Under the pieces are notes generated by a model that searched no databases, was not told where the DNA came from, and was given only the letters and a program-made list of their open reading frames with translations. From Phytopseudomonas punonensis (GTDB lineage: Bacteria; Pseudomonadota; Gammaproteobacteria; Pseudomonadales; Pseudomonadaceae): 64,000 nt of DNA. The stretch covers positions 62,001 to 126,000 of the forward strand of contig NZ_FRBQ01000007.1 of the NCBI RefSeq assembly GCF_900142655.1, written 5' to 3'. How positions within the stretch are numbered: the stretch's first letter is position 1; every line of letters begins with the position of its first letter. Below, one piece after another: positions 35,168 through 44,384 of this stretch. The translations under genes and the position numbers were made by a program.

Positions 35168-36730
35168 TTACGCAGCCGCTTCGCTGCCCGGCTTGAGCAG
35201 CACGCGGGTCACCCGGCGTTCCTTGACCTCGATCACGGTCAGCTCCCAGCCCAGGTACTCAACCTTGTCGCCGATCAACGGCAAGCGGTCGAGCAGGCTC
35301 ATCGCCAGGCCGGCGAGGGTCTGGTAGTCGTCTGTCGGGCGGGCAGCGAAATCAAGTCGATCACGCAGCACAGCCAGGTTGACCGCGCCGTTGACGCGGA
35401 AACCGCCCTCCACTTCCTCGACGTCCGGGCCATCCACTTCGCTGGCATCCGGTAGTTCACCGGCAATCGCCTCGAGAATATCGGTCAGGGTCAGCAAGCC
35501 TTCGAAACCGCCGAACTCGTTGACCACGAAGGCCACGTGCGTGGAACCCTGGCGCATCTGCTCCAGGGCGCTGAGCACGCTGGAGCTGTCCGGCAGATTG
35601 ATCGGCGCACGCACCAGGCTTTCGATGTCCGGCTGCTGGCCCTTGAGCAATTCCTTGAACAGCTCCTTCTTGTGGATATAGCCCAGAGGCTCTTCAGGGG
35701 AGTCGTTGCGGGTCACCACCAGGCGCGAATGCGGCGAATCGAGCAGCGCCTGCTGGATTCGCTCCGGGTCGTCGTCGAGATTGATGCTGTCGACTTCCAT
35801 ACGGTCGGTCATGACCTTTTGGATCGACATCTCGGCCATGTTCAGTACGCCGCTGATCATCACCCGCTCGCGGCGGTCGAACAGCGCCACTTCGCCTTCG
35901 CTGCCTTCGAGCATGTCGGCGATTTCGTCACCGACTTCATCAGCCTGCACCTTGCCGCCCAGCATGCGCATCACCGCATGGGCGGTACGGTCACGCAGGC
36001 CACGCTGGCCCTGCAGGCTGCGTTTACGGCGCGAACGGGCGACCTGGTTGAACAGCTCGATGAGGATCGAGAAGCCGATGGCGGCGTACAGGTAACCCTT
36101 CGGAATATGGAAGCCCAAGCCTTCAGCGGTCAGGCTGAAACCGATCATCATCAAAAAGCCCAGGCACAGCATGATCACCGTCGGGCGTGCGTTGACGAAC
36201 GCGGTCAGCGGCTTGCTGGCGACGATCATCAGGCCGATGGAGATAATCACCGCGATCATCATCACCTGCAGGTGCTCGACCATGCCGACGGCAGTGATCA
36301 CCGCATCCAGCGAGAACACCGCGTCGAGCACGATGATCTGCGCCACTACAGGCCAGAACTTCGCATAGACACGCGGGCCACTCTGCTGATGCACGCGGCC
36401 TTCAAGGCGTTCGTGCAGCTCCATGGTGGCTTTGAACAGCAGGAACACACCACCGAACAGCATGATCAGGTCACGCCCGGAGAAGGACTTACCGAACACC
36501 TCGATCAGCGGGTCGGTCAGCGTCACCAACCACGCCATGCTGGCCAGCAGGCCCAGGCGCATGATCAAGGCCAGGCTGAGGCCGATCACCCGCGCACGGT
36601 CACGCTGCTCGGGCGGCAGCTTGTCGGCGAGGATGGCGATGAACACTAGGTTGTCGATGCCCAGAACGATTTCCAGGACGATCAGGGTCAACAGGCCTAA
36701 CCAGGCCGTCGGATCAGCGATCCATTCCAT
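35168..36730 (-). CDS. TerC-type membrane protein with CBS and CorC_HlyC domains
   Basis: A 520-aa protein of the YegH/YoaE type. The N-terminal TerC/MPE domain (about 1-235) has seven or so membrane segments and the family residues LEIVLGIDNLVFIAI and DAVFSLDAVITAVGM, with acidic residues within the membrane. Two CBS domains (about 305-425) and a C-terminal CorC_HlyC/transporter-associated domain (about 440-520) follow. Relatives are linked to manganese or tellurite resistance; the substrate here is not known. It is convergent with mscL. Confidence 0.9.
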   Translation of the reverse strand: MEWIADPTAWLGLLTLIVLEIVLGIDNLVFIAILADKLPPEQRDRARVIGLSLALIMRLGLLASMAWLVTLTDPLIEVFGKSFSGRDLIMLFGGVFLLFKATMELHERLEGRVHQQSGPRVYAKFWPVVAQIIVLDAVFSLDAVITAVGMVEHLQVMMIAVIISIGLMIVASKPLTAFVNARPTVIMLCLGFLMMIGFSLTAEGLGFHIPKGYLYAAIGFSILIELFNQVARSRRKRSLQGQRGLRDRTAHAVMRMLGGKVQADEVGDEIADMLEGSEGEVALFDRRERVMISGVLNMAEMSIQKVMTDRMEVDSINLDDDPERIQQALLDSPHSRLVVTRNDSPEEPLGYIHKKELFKELLKGQQPDIESLVRAPINLPDSSSVLSALEQMRQGSTHVAFVVNEFGGFEGLLTLTDILEAIAGELPDASEVDGPDVEEVEGGFRVNGAVNLAVLRDRLDFAARPTDDYQTLAGLAMSLLDRLPLIGDKVEYLGWELTVIEVKERRVTRVLLKPGSEAAA

Positions 36731-37046
36731 TTAGTGTGTAGCTCTCTCAAGGGGAAAACGAAGGCAGCCGAACGCGACGCGCATGCGTGAAGCAGGCTCG
36801 TGAGGGCTCGACTGACGGGAAGTATGCGCAGCACGCTGCTGCACGCGAGGCTGGCACCGGGCGGCGCCACCTTTGGGAAGTAACGCCCTCGTCCATACCG
36901 GCGAGGGCGATCGTCTACTGTCGCTGTCCATGAAGACCGAGAAGTGGAAAACAGACCACGCAATCTACTGGAGCGCGAGTCACACTGAAAGCGCAGAGTT
37001 TGTAACGGCGCTTTACATGCCTCGGGAGAGGATCAAGAAGCGCGGT
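36731..37046. other. Intergenic region upstream of the TerC-type gene
   Basis: No gene seen in this 316-bp gap. A perfect 8-bp stem (CGCCCTCG at 36884-36891, CGAGGGCG at 36902-36909) lies about 160 nt before the TerC-type start and may belong to its 5' UTR. I looked for a yybP-ykoY manganese riboswitch, common before terC genes, but could not build the consensus. Confidence 0.4.
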
Positions 37047-37820
37047 TTACCAGTAATTCTCGACCGCCACTTGCCCCGGCCGGCGAGTCAGGCTGAGGTT
37101 CATATTGCGGGCTTTCAGGCACTGGCGAATGTCGTCAATCATCTGCGGGTTGCCGCAGATCATCACCCGTGAATGTTCGGGGGTCAGTTCCAGACCGGCG
37201 GCACGTTCCAGCTCGCCGTTTTCGATCAACTGAGTGATCCGCGCATTCAGACAGCCTGGTGCCTGCTCACGGGTTACCACTGGCAGGTAAGTAAGCTTGT
37301 GGGTGTATTCGGCCAGGTGCTCCAGCTCGGAGAAGCCATGGATCATGTCCTGATAGGCCAGCTCGGCGACCGAGCGGGCGCTGTACACCAGTACGATGCG
37401 CTCGAAGCGCTCCCAGATTTCGAAATCCTGCAGCATCGACAGGAAGGGCGCGATACCAGTGCCGCTGCCCAGCAGCCACAGATCGCGGCCATCGATGAAA
37501 CGATCCAGGGTCAGGTAACCGGTGGCCATCTTCTCCACCAGCAGGGTGTCGCCGACGCGCAGACGGCTCAGCTCGCTGGTGAATTCACCGCCCGGCACCA
37601 CGATGGAAAAGAACTCCAGGTGCTCGTCATGGGGCGCCGAGACCAGCGAATAGGCGCGCCAGACCACCGAACCATCAGCCTTCTCTACGCCCAAGCGCAC
37701 GAACTGCCCGGCACGAAAGCGAAAACCCGCGTCACGGGTGGTGCGCAGGGTGAACAGGCTGGGCGTCAGGGTTTGTACGTCGAGAAGGGTCTGGCGGGTG
37801 AATTTGTCTTCGCTGCTCAT
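37047..37820 (-). CDS. Ferredoxin-NADP+ reductase (Fpr type)
   Basis: A 257-aa bacterial-type FAD-containing ferredoxin/flavodoxin-NADP reductase. The FAD-binding RAYSLVS motif (RxYS, about residues 55-61), the FSIVVPGGEFTS segment, the NADP-binding GSGTGIAPFLSML loop (about 118-130) and the C-terminal VMICGNPQMI and terminal VENYW aromatic end are all seen. It would supply electrons to or from ferredoxin or flavodoxin. I remember an equivalent gene at the same place in PAO1, distinct from the better known fpr elsewhere; hence no symbol. Confidence 0.9.
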   Translation of the reverse strand: MSSEDKFTRQTLLDVQTLTPSLFTLRTTRDAGFRFRAGQFVRLGVEKADGSVVWRAYSLVSAPHDEHLEFFSIVVPGGEFTSELSRLRVGDTLLVEKMATGYLTLDRFIDGRDLWLLGSGTGIAPFLSMLQDFEIWERFERIVLVYSARSVAELAYQDMIHGFSELEHLAEYTHKLTYLPVVTREQAPGCLNARITQLIENGELERAAGLELTPEHSRVMICGNPQMIDDIRQCLKARNMNLSLTRRPGQVAVENYW

Positions 37821-37940
37821 CGGCGGCTCCGTCTGGGCTCATGGGCCTAGTGTCGCGCAAAGCTGCCGCGGGAAACACCGGTAAAGATCAGGGACAACGC
37901 ATGGGCAGGGATTGGCGGGGCTGCGATTCCGAGGTGATTG

Positions 37941-37964
37941 GTGGATAAGCTTCGCGTTATCCAC
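37941..37964. repeat. GTGGATAA hairpin repeat
   Basis: GTGGATAA (37941-37948) and TTATCCAC (37957-37964) with an 8-nt loop, followed by CCTACGA. Similar hairpins with GGACAA arms are at 49003-49030 and 51551-51576. Confidence 0.7.
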
Positions 37965-37987
37965 CCTACGAGCTGGCACCACTATCT

Positions 37988-38050
37988 TGTGGGAGCGGGC
38001 GGGGACGCCTAGTCCATGCCCGCGATTCGCGCGCATGGCGCGCTCCCACA
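37988..38050. repeat. REP-type element, opposite orientation to that at 15939
   Basis: TGTGGGAGCG (37988-37997) and CGCTCCCACA (38041-38050) bound the element. Its interior is the reverse complement of the 15939 copy but with a short insertion (GGGGACGCCTAGTCCAT). It lies in the 351-bp gap between the reductase and the dehydrogenase cluster. Confidence 0.8.
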
Positions 38051-38077
38051 TAAACCGCGTGCATGATTTTGAACCTC

Positions 38078-38108
38078 GTAGCCCGGGTCGAGCGCAGCGA
38101 CACCCGGG
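38078..38108. repeat. GTAGCCCGGG repeat
   Basis: GTAGCCCGGGTCGAGCGCAG continues to CACCCGGG at 38108; its ends CCCGGGT/ACCCGGG pair. Same family as 33753-33784 and 44587-44667. Confidence 0.7.
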
Positions 38109-38123
38109 AAAAACGCCGCCCAT

Positions 38124-38150
38124 AAAAAAGCCGACCTCAGGGTCGGCTTT
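38124..38150 (-). terminator. Terminator of the dehydrogenase-AraD1 operon
   Basis: Stem AAAGCCGACC (38127-38136) with GGTCGGCTTT (38141-38150). Read on the minus strand it ends in a run of T, just after the stop codon of the dehydrogenase gene at 38172. Confidence 0.88.
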
Positions 38151-38171
38151 CTCTAGCGACACAGCGGGCGC

Positions 38172-39749
38172 TTACAGCGCGTCGCGGCTGCTGGCGCCAT
38201 CCACCAGGCGGGCGATGCCCAGCGGGTTGGCGTTTTTCAGCGCATCGGGCAGCAGGGCATCCGGACAGTTCTGATAGCACACCGGGCGCAGGAAGCGGTC
38301 GATGGCCAGGGTGCCGACCGAGGTGCCACGGGCGTCGGAAGTCGCCGGGTACGGGCCGCCATGCACCATGGCATCGCAGACTTCCACGCCGGTCGGGTAG
38401 CCATTGAACAGCACGCGGCCAACCTTCTGCTCGAGCAGCGCAAACAGCTCCTCGCTGCCGGGCAGATCGCCCGGCTCGGTGATCAGCGTGGCAGTCAGCT
38501 GACCATGCAGCCCCTTGATGGCGGCCAGCAGCTCGGCCTTGTCCGCCACCTCGACAACGATGGTGGTCGGGCCGAAAACCTCTTCCTGCAATCGCTCATC
38601 ACCGTTGAGCAGCAGGCTGACATCTGCCTTGAACAGCTGCGGGCGCGCCTGGCTACCTTCCTGCGCGGCGCCACTCAAGTGAGTGATGCCCGGGTGTGCA
38701 GCGAGCGCCGCCAGGCCTTTGCCATAACTCTCCAGGCCGCCGGCATTGAGCAGCGTCTGCGGCGGCTGCTCGGCCATCTTGGCGGTCAGGCTGTGCAGGA
38801 ATGCACTGAACTCCGGCGAGCGAATACCAAGCACTAGGCCAGGGTTGGTGCAGAACTGGCCAGCGCCGAGCACCACCGATGCGGCCAGCTCACCAGCGAC
38901 CTGCTCGCCGCGCGCCTTGAGGGCTTCTGGCAGCAGGATGACCGGGTTGATGCTGCTCATCTCGGCGAACACCGGGATAGGCTGCGGGCGCGCCGCCGCC
39001 ATATCGCACAGGGCACGGCCTCCACGTAGCGAACCGGTGAAGCCGACGGCCTGGATCGCCGGATGCTTGACCAGTGCGGCACCGACGATGCCCCCGTAGA
39101 TCATGTTGAAAACGCCTTTGGGCATGCCGGTTTTCTCGGCCGCACGCAACAGCGCCGCGCCGACCTGTGCGGTGGTAACCATATGGCCAGGATGCGCCTT
39201 GAACACCACCGGGCAGCCGGCAGCCAGGGCCGACGCGGTGTCCCCGCCTGCAGTCGAAAACGCCAGCGGGAAGTTGCTGGCGCCGAATACTGCAACCGGG
39301 CCCAGGCCGATACGGTACTGGCGGATGTCCGGGCGCGGCAGCGGCTGGCGATCCGGTAATGCACGGTCAATACGCGCGCCAAAGAAATCACCACGGCGCA
39401 GCACCTTGGCGAACAAACGCATCTGCCCGCTGGTACGCCCACGCTCGCCCTGGATACGACCGCTCGGCAGCGCAGTTTCCCGGCAGACGGTGGCGACGAA
39501 CTCGTCACCCAGGGCATCCAGCTCATCGGCGATAGCATCGAGGAAATCAGCGCGTTTAGATGCTGGCAGGCTGCGGTAAATAGGGTAAGCAGCGGCTGCA
39601 GCTTCGGCAGCGGCGTCGACTTCTTCTGCAGTGGCCTCGACGAACTCGTACGGCAGTGTTTCGCCAGTGGTGGCGTCAACGCTCTGCAGCTTCACAGAGC
39701 CCAGTGCGCTGTAGGCGCCGCCGATAATGTTATGGCCGTTAACGGTCAT
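38172..39749 (-). CDS. Alpha-ketoglutaric semialdehyde dehydrogenase
   Basis: NADP-type aldehyde dehydrogenase, 525 aa, of the class that oxidises 2-oxoglutarate semialdehyde to 2-oxoglutarate in hexarate, pentose-acid and hydroxyproline catabolism. Visible motifs: VFGASNFPLAFSTAGGDTASAL (cofactor fold), GFTGSLRGGRAL, the Glu motif FAEMSSINPV and the catalytic Cys in GAGQFCTNPGL. It follows the AraD1-like gene by 60 nt on the same strand, with a small hairpin between, so the two form an operon ending in a terminator. The sugar-acid substrate upstream is not determined. Confidence 0.88.
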   Translation of the reverse strand: MTVNGHNIIGGAYSALGSVKLQSVDATTGETLPYEFVEATAEEVDAAAEAAAAAYPIYRSLPASKRADFLDAIADELDALGDEFVATVCRETALPSGRIQGERGRTSGQMRLFAKVLRRGDFFGARIDRALPDRQPLPRPDIRQYRIGLGPVAVFGASNFPLAFSTAGGDTASALAAGCPVVFKAHPGHMVTTAQVGAALLRAAEKTGMPKGVFNMIYGGIVGAALVKHPAIQAVGFTGSLRGGRALCDMAAARPQPIPVFAEMSSINPVILLPEALKARGEQVAGELAASVVLGAGQFCTNPGLVLGIRSPEFSAFLHSLTAKMAEQPPQTLLNAGGLESYGKGLAALAAHPGITHLSGAAQEGSQARPQLFKADVSLLLNGDERLQEEVFGPTTIVVEVADKAELLAAIKGLHGQLTATLITEPGDLPGSEELFALLEQKVGRVLFNGYPTGVEVCDAMVHGGPYPATSDARGTSVGTLAIDRFLRPVCYQNCPDALLPDALKNANPLGIARLVDGASSRDAL

Positions 39750-39778
39750 GAAATATGCCTCCTATTCAAAAACCAAGC

Positions 39779-39794
39779 GGGGCCTTGAGGCCCC
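39779..39794 (-). promoter_or_regulatory. Small hairpin between AraD1-like and dehydrogenase genes
   Basis: GGGGCC (39779-39784) pairs with GGCCCC (39789-39794) over a TTGA loop. No T-tract on the minus strand, so it is more likely an mRNA-stability element than a terminator. Confidence 0.4.
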
Positions 39795-39809
39795 GGGGTG
39801 AAATGCTGC

Positions 39810-40805
39810 TTAAAGTGCAGTCACGCCGCCCGGCTCGAGCGGCTCATCAGCCGCCACCAGCCCGTTGCGCAAAGGTGCGCCAAACTCGCTCATTTCGATT
39901 TCGAACGTATCGCCGGGCTGCGCCTGAATGCCGTCGGCATAGGACAGCGTAGCGGTGCCGAAGTAATGCACATGCACATCGCCCGGGCGCAGGAACTGCT
40001 GGTACTTGAAGTGGTGGAACTCCAGGTTCTCCAGGCTGTGACACATGTTCTCCTCACCGCTGAGAAACTCCTTCTCCCAGATGACCTCTCCACCACGATG
40101 AATGCGGCTGGTGCCGGCCAGGTGCGCCGGCAGCGCACCGACGCGCAGCTCCGGCCCGTAGGCGCAGGCGCGCAACTTGGAGTGCGCCAGGTACAGGTAA
40201 CTGCGGCGCTCCAGCACATGGTCGGAGAATTCGTTGCCCAGCGCGTAGCCAAGGCGATAGGGCTTGCCGTCGTCACCAATCACATACAGGCCGACCAACT
40301 CGGGCTCCTCGCCGCCGTCTTCGGCGAACACCGGCACTGGCAGTTCGGCGCCGGGCCGCACCACGATGCTGCCATCGCCCTTGTAGAACCATTCCGGCTG
40401 CGCGCCGACCTTGCCGGCGCCCGGCTTGCCGCCCTCCAAGCCCCAGCGGAACATGCGCATGGTGTCGGTCAGGGTGGCTTCGTCCTGGCCCTTCTGCTGG
40501 TGCATCTTGTCACGGGTCGAAGCGCTGCCCAGATGCGTCAGGCCGGTGCCGCTGATCAGGCAATGGGCGGAGTCTTCGTGATCCAGCGGCGGCAGGATGC
40601 GCCCGCCCTGCTGCAATTCGGCATAAGCAGGGCCGGCTTCACTGCCGCGGCTCTCGACCTCGGCCTGCAGGCTGCGCCCGGCACGGATCGCCGCCAGCGC
40701 TAATTCGCGGGTACTGGCCACGCCACGCACGGTACGGATGGCATCGCCTTCGACAACGCCAACCTGACGCTGGCCGCTGGTGGTTTCGAACTGGATCAGT
40801 CGCAT
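39810..40805 (-). CDS. AraD1/GguC-like fumarylacetoacetate hydrolase-family protein
   Basis: A 331-aa FAH-superfamily protein of the AraD1/GguC type. The family core GTGLTHLGSASTRDKMHQ (about residue 85), metal-binding acidic region VGLYVIGDDGKPYRLGYALGNEFSDH and HYFGTATLSYADGI are present. Members sit in sugar-acid pathways where they dehydrate or otherwise process 2-keto-3-deoxy acids before the semialdehyde dehydrogenase step; that agrees with the downstream gene. The exact substrate is uncertain. It is divergent from a LysR regulator across a 100-bp region containing a T-N11-A palindrome. Confidence 0.82.
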   Translation of the reverse strand: MRLIQFETTSGQRQVGVVEGDAIRTVRGVASTRELALAAIRAGRSLQAEVESRGSEAGPAYAELQQGGRILPPLDHEDSAHCLISGTGLTHLGSASTRDKMHQQKGQDEATLTDTMRMFRWGLEGGKPGAGKVGAQPEWFYKGDGSIVVRPGAELPVPVFAEDGGEEPELVGLYVIGDDGKPYRLGYALGNEFSDHVLERRSYLYLAHSKLRACAYGPELRVGALPAHLAGTSRIHRGGEVIWEKEFLSGEENMCHSLENLEFHHFKYQQFLRPGDVHVHYFGTATLSYADGIQAQPGDTFEIEMSEFGAPLRNGLVAADEPLEPGGVTAL

Positions 40806-40899
40806 GGCTTATCTCTCTTGTCAGTCTTGCCCGAACGGGTACAGGGCAGACTTTACGAACTCAGCGCCAGCCTGCCTAATGACAGGCTCTGATCAAGCA

Positions 40900-40914
40900 A
40901 TAACTGATGGTTAT
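40900..40914. promoter_or_regulatory. LysR-type operator overlapping the regulator start
   Basis: ATAAC-TGATG-GTTAT is a perfect 5+5 dyad with the T-N11-A form of LysR boxes. It covers the ATG at 40907, so if the regulator starts at 40919 the site would sit in its promoter/leader and allow autorepression. A second weaker dyad, AGCCTG/CAGGCT, is at 40869-40888. Confidence 0.55.
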
Positions 40915-41839
40915 CACCATGCTCGCATCCCTCCCCGCTCTGGTATCCCGACTGCGCCTGAAACAGCTGCGCCTGCTGATCGCTCTCGACGAACAGGGCT
41001 CGCTGCACAAGGCCGCCGACGCCGTGGCGATCAGCCAGCCGGGCGCGACCAAGGCGCTCAACGAAATCGAATCGGCATTCGGCACGCGGCTGTTCACCCG
41101 TACCAGCCAGGGCCTGGAAGCCAATGATCTGGGGCGTTGTGCGATTCGCTACGCGCGGCTGATCCACAGCGACCTAGCGCACCTGCGCGAGGAGATGCTC
41201 GGCATCTTGCAGGGCCAGGGCGGGCGTTTGGTGGTTGGGGTGATCATGGGTGCGGTGCCGCACCTGACCCGCGCGCTGTCGCGGTTGCGCGCGCGGCAGC
41301 CGGAGCTGTCGGTGGAAATCGTCGAAGACACCAGCGCGCGGCTGCTCAGCCTGATCGACCAGGGCCGCCTGGATCTGGCGATCTGCCGGACGAGCGTGAG
41401 CCGCCGGCCGGATGATTACGACTGCCTGAGCCTGCATGACGAGCAGCTGAAAGTGGTGGCGAATCCCGCGCACCCACTGGCGAGCACGCCAGGCCTGAGC
41501 CTGGCACAGCTGGCGACCTACAGCTGGGTGGTGTTCCCGGCGAACATGCCGATGCGCCTGGTACTGGAGCGGGCGTTCAGCGATGCCGAACTGGAGTTTC
41601 CGCGCTACCCACTGGAAACCGCGTCGACCTTCGCCACCCTGATGCTGCTGCAGGAAGACCCGAACCTGGTGGCGCTGATGCCACGGGAAACCGCCCAGTC
41701 GGCGGCGCGCTCAGGCCAGCTCGCGTGCCTGGAGCTGGCCCAGGTGCTGCGCAGCGAGCCGTACGGCGTGATCAGCCGGCGTGGCTCGCCGCTGTCATCG
41801 CCGGCGCGTTTGCTACTGGAGGAGCTGCGCGCTTCGTAG
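40907..41839 (+). CDS. LysR-family transcriptional regulator
   Basis: A 310-aa (or 306-aa from the ATG at 40919) LysR regulator. The N-terminal winged HTH reads LLIALDEQGSLHKAADAVAISQPGATKALNEIE and is followed by a periplasmic-binding-like effector domain (about 95-300). It is of the GbpR/sugar-responsive subgroup by appearance. Divergence from the AraD1-dehydrogenase operon and the shared dyad make it the likely regulator of that operon, with a sugar acid or its 2-keto-3-deoxy product as effector. Neither start has a strong ribosome site. Confidence 0.88.
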   Translation: MVITMLASLPALVSRLRLKQLRLLIALDEQGSLHKAADAVAISQPGATKALNEIESAFGTRLFTRTSQGLEANDLGRCAIRYARLIHSDLAHLREEMLGILQGQGGRLVVGVIMGAVPHLTRALSRLRARQPELSVEIVEDTSARLLSLIDQGRLDLAICRTSVSRRPDDYDCLSLHDEQLKVVANPAHPLASTPGLSLAQLATYSWVVFPANMPMRLVLERAFSDAELEFPRYPLETASTFATLMLLQEDPNLVALMPRETAQSAARSGQLACLELAQVLRSEPYGVISRRGSPLSSPARLLLEELRAS

Positions 41840-41841
41840 TT

Positions 41842-41943
41842 GTAGGGTGGATCGGGGCGCGTAGCTGACGCTTTTTTCATCCACCATTGCGATTGCAGCG
41901 GTGGACGGGTCGGGCCGCGTAGGTGAAGCGTCGTCCACCCTAC
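41842..41943. repeat. GTAGGGTGGA inverted repeat between convergent genes
   Basis: GTAGGGTGGA (41842-41851) pairs with TCCACCCTAC (41934-41943); the interior contains related GTGGACGGGTCGG and GCGTAG units. A composite of the short Pseudomonas palindromic repeats, lying between the LysR and DctP genes, where it may also act as terminator. Confidence 0.7.
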
Positions 41944-41971
41944 GAACTGCGTGACGAGCCGACAGAGGTGC

Positions 41972-42961
41972 TCAGCGCCGATTTACCGTCTGCGCGGCAC
42001 GCAGCACATCAGCACCAATCTCCGTTTCGAAACGCTGCCACACCGGGCGCATCGCTTCGCGCCAGGCTTCGCGTTGCTCGTGGGTCAGGGTGATGATCTG
42101 CGCGCGACCGGCGGCGACCAGCTGCTCGCGGCTCTTGCGGTTCAGCTCCTCGGCGTCCTGGTTCACCTTGAAGCTGACTTCTTCGATGATCGCTTCCAGC
42201 TGCGTGCGCACCTGGTAGGGAATGCTGATCCAGAACTTGGAATTGCTGATCAGCATGTAGTTGAGCGAGCCATGGTTGGTCTCGGTGATGAACGGCTGCA
42301 CGCTGTCGAGCTTCTGGCTGGCCAGGTTCGACCAAGGGTTTTCCGCACCTTGCACGGTGCCCTTCTGCAACGCCGCCAGGGTTTCGCTAAAGGCCATCTT
42401 GCTAGTGGTGGCGCCCAGTTCGGCGAACTGCGCCTCCAGCACTGGCGACGGCTGAATACGGAAGTTCAGACCCTTGGCATCGGCCGGTGCTTTCAACGCG
42501 CGGGTGGCGGAAAGCTGCTTCATGCCGTTGTTCCAGTACGCCAGCCCGTAAATGTCGTAGCCCGCCATGGAGCGCAGCAGCTCGCGGCTCTTCTCACGCT
42601 TCTGAAAGCGTTTCACTGCCTCCAGATCGTCGAACAGGAACGGCAGGTCGAACACCTGCAGTTGCTTGGTGTAGGCATCAAACTTGGATAGCGACGGCGC
42701 CAGCATCTGCACCTTGCCGTCACGCAGCGCCTGCAGCTCGTCCGCATCACCGAACAGCGTGGAGTTCGGGTACACCTCGACCTTCACCTTGTCGCCCAGG
42801 CGCTGTTCGACGAGCTGCTTGAAAAGCAGCGCACCGCGGCCTTTCGGAGTGTCTTCGGCGACCACGTGAGAGAACTTGATGACGATGGGCTCGGCGGCGG
42901 AAACCGGCGTGCAGATCAGCAGCATGGCTGACAGAGCGAGGGTGACAACGGACTTGAACAT
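41972..42961 (-). CDS. TRAP transporter substrate-binding protein (DctP type)
   Basis: A 329-aa periplasmic binding protein of the DctP family for C4-dicarboxylates or other organic acids. A signal peptide (MFKSVVTLALSAMLLICTPVSA) is followed by IVIKFSHVVAEDTPKG and the conserved central FRIQPSPVLEAQFAELGA (with the ligand-binding Arg) and GAENPWSN. No dctQ/dctM membrane genes are adjacent, so it must use a permease elsewhere. The start is placed at 42961 because the longer frame precedes the signal peptide with a polar extension. In PAO1 an equivalent dctP-like gene is next to rlmG. Confidence 0.9.
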   Translation of the reverse strand: MFKSVVTLALSAMLLICTPVSAAEPIVIKFSHVVAEDTPKGRGALLFKQLVEQRLGDKVKVEVYPNSTLFGDADELQALRDGKVQMLAPSLSKFDAYTKQLQVFDLPFLFDDLEAVKRFQKREKSRELLRSMAGYDIYGLAYWNNGMKQLSATRALKAPADAKGLNFRIQPSPVLEAQFAELGATTSKMAFSETLAALQKGTVQGAENPWSNLASQKLDSVQPFITETNHGSLNYMLISNSKFWISIPYQVRTQLEAIIEEVSFKVNQDAEELNRKSREQLVAAGRAQIITLTHEQREAWREAMRPVWQRFETEIGADVLRAAQTVNRR

Positions 42962-43262
42962 GCAACACCTTGGCAATAGCAGACAGAGGCGCATGCGTAG
43001 GCAGGCACCTGGGGAAATTGGGGTTTCGGATGACCTCGTTGAGGTCGCTGTCGGCTATGCCCAGCGCAGCGCGCAGGTGTCCGACTATTATTGGAGGGCT
43101 GCGGCGACGGCTCAGGCAAACGCGACCGTGGTGCAGGGCCGCGATTCTTGTCGATAGTACCCGGCGGAACAAGCGGCAATAACGCCAACTACTGCACAGC
43201 TTGAAGATTCAATGCCCGCGGCGTGGCAGAATGCGCCCCGCCACGCCCATCACGAGATCAGC

Positions 43263-44384
43263 ATGTCGTCGTCTTTCGTCACACCGTTCGCCACCCTTGA
43301 GCTGCAGCGCCAGCCCGAACAACCCGGCATGCCGCTACAGGCCTTCGATGCCGCCGATGCCTACCTGCTCGAACAGGTGCAGAGCCTGCCGGACGGTGCA
43401 CGCGTGCTGTTGCTCAACGACAGTTTCGGCGCCCTCGCCTGTGCCCTGGCCGGGCGTGCTCAGGTAACCAGCAGCGGCGACTCGCACCTCGGCTACCTGG
43501 CGCTGCGCCTCAACCTCGCGCGCAACGGCCTAGCTGAAGACGCGGTGACCTTCATCCCTGCCAGCGAGCCGATGAACGGGCCATTCGACGTGGTGCTGAT
43601 CCGCGTGCCGAAAACCCTGGCGCTGCTGGAAGAACAGCTGATCCGCCTGCACGGCAGGCTCGCGCCAGGCGCCCAGGTGATCGCCGGCGCGATGATCAAG
43701 CATCTGCCCCGCGCGGCTGGTGACCTGCTGGAGAAATATGTCGGCACGGTGCAGGCCTCGCTGGCGGTGAAAAAAGCCCGTCTGCTGCATGCCACACCTG
43801 AGGCAAAGCCGGCAACGCAGTCGCCCTACCCGACCCGCTACCGCCTAGACAAACCGGCGCTGGAGCTGAGCAACCACGCCAACTTGTTCTGCCGCGAGGG
43901 GCTGGATATCGGCACCCGTGCTTTTCTGCCGCACCTGCCGCGCCACCTGGATAATCGACGGGTGGCTGACCTGGGCTGCGGCAACGGCGTGTTGGGCATC
44001 GCCTATGCGATGAGCAGCCCTGGCGCCGAGCTGATACTGGTGGACGAGTCCTATATGGCAGTGCAGTCCGCCGCCGAGAACTGGCGGGCGGCCCTAGGCG
44101 AACGCCCGGTGACCATTCGTGCCGATGATGGCCTGGCCGAGCAGGCCGAAGACTCGCTGGACCTGGTGCTGTGCAACCCGCCCTTCCACCAGCAGCAGGT
44201 GGTCGGCGACTTCCTCGCCTGGCGCATGTTCCAGCAGGCGCGCAGCGCGCTGGTTACCGGTGGCGAACTGTGGATAGTCGGCAACCGCCACCTGGGTTAT
44301 CACACCAAACTGTCGCGGCTGTTCCGCGGTGTCGAGCAGGTGGCGGCCACGCCGAAGTTCGTGGTGCTGAAGGCGACGAAGTAG
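43263..44384 (+). CDS. rlmG: 23S rRNA (guanine-N2) methyltransferase RlmG-type
   Basis: A 373-aa SAM-dependent methyltransferase of the RsmC/RlmG family; RlmG methylates G1835 of 23S rRNA. It has the family's double-fold design: a degenerate N-terminal methyltransferase domain (about 1-170) and an active C-terminal one with VADLGCGNGVLGIAYA (about 237-252) and the catalytic NPPF motif in LVLCNPPFHQ. The ATG at 43263 (MSSSFVTPF) gives the expected length. RsmC is the alternative, but its members are shorter. Confidence 0.85.
   Translation: MSSSFVTPFATLELQRQPEQPGMPLQAFDAADAYLLEQVQSLPDGARVLLLNDSFGALACALAGRAQVTSSGDSHLGYLALRLNLARNGLAEDAVTFIPASEPMNGPFDVVLIRVPKTLALLEEQLIRLHGRLAPGAQVIAGAMIKHLPRAAGDLLEKYVGTVQASLAVKKARLLHATPEAKPATQSPYPTRYRLDKPALELSNHANLFCREGLDIGTRAFLPHLPRHLDNRRVADLGCGNGVLGIAYAMSSPGAELILVDESYMAVQSAAENWRAALGERPVTIRADDGLAEQAEDSLDLVLCNPPFHQQQVVGDFLAWRMFQQARSALVTGGELWIVGNRHLGYHTKLSRLFRGVEQVAATPKFVVLKATK

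Noticed and set aside
36731..36960. yybP-ykoY manganese riboswitch before the TerC-type gene
   Set aside because: TerC genes often have one and a CATACT string is present on the minus strand, but I could not assemble the paired stems and conserved loops; only an unrelated 8-bp hairpin is clear.
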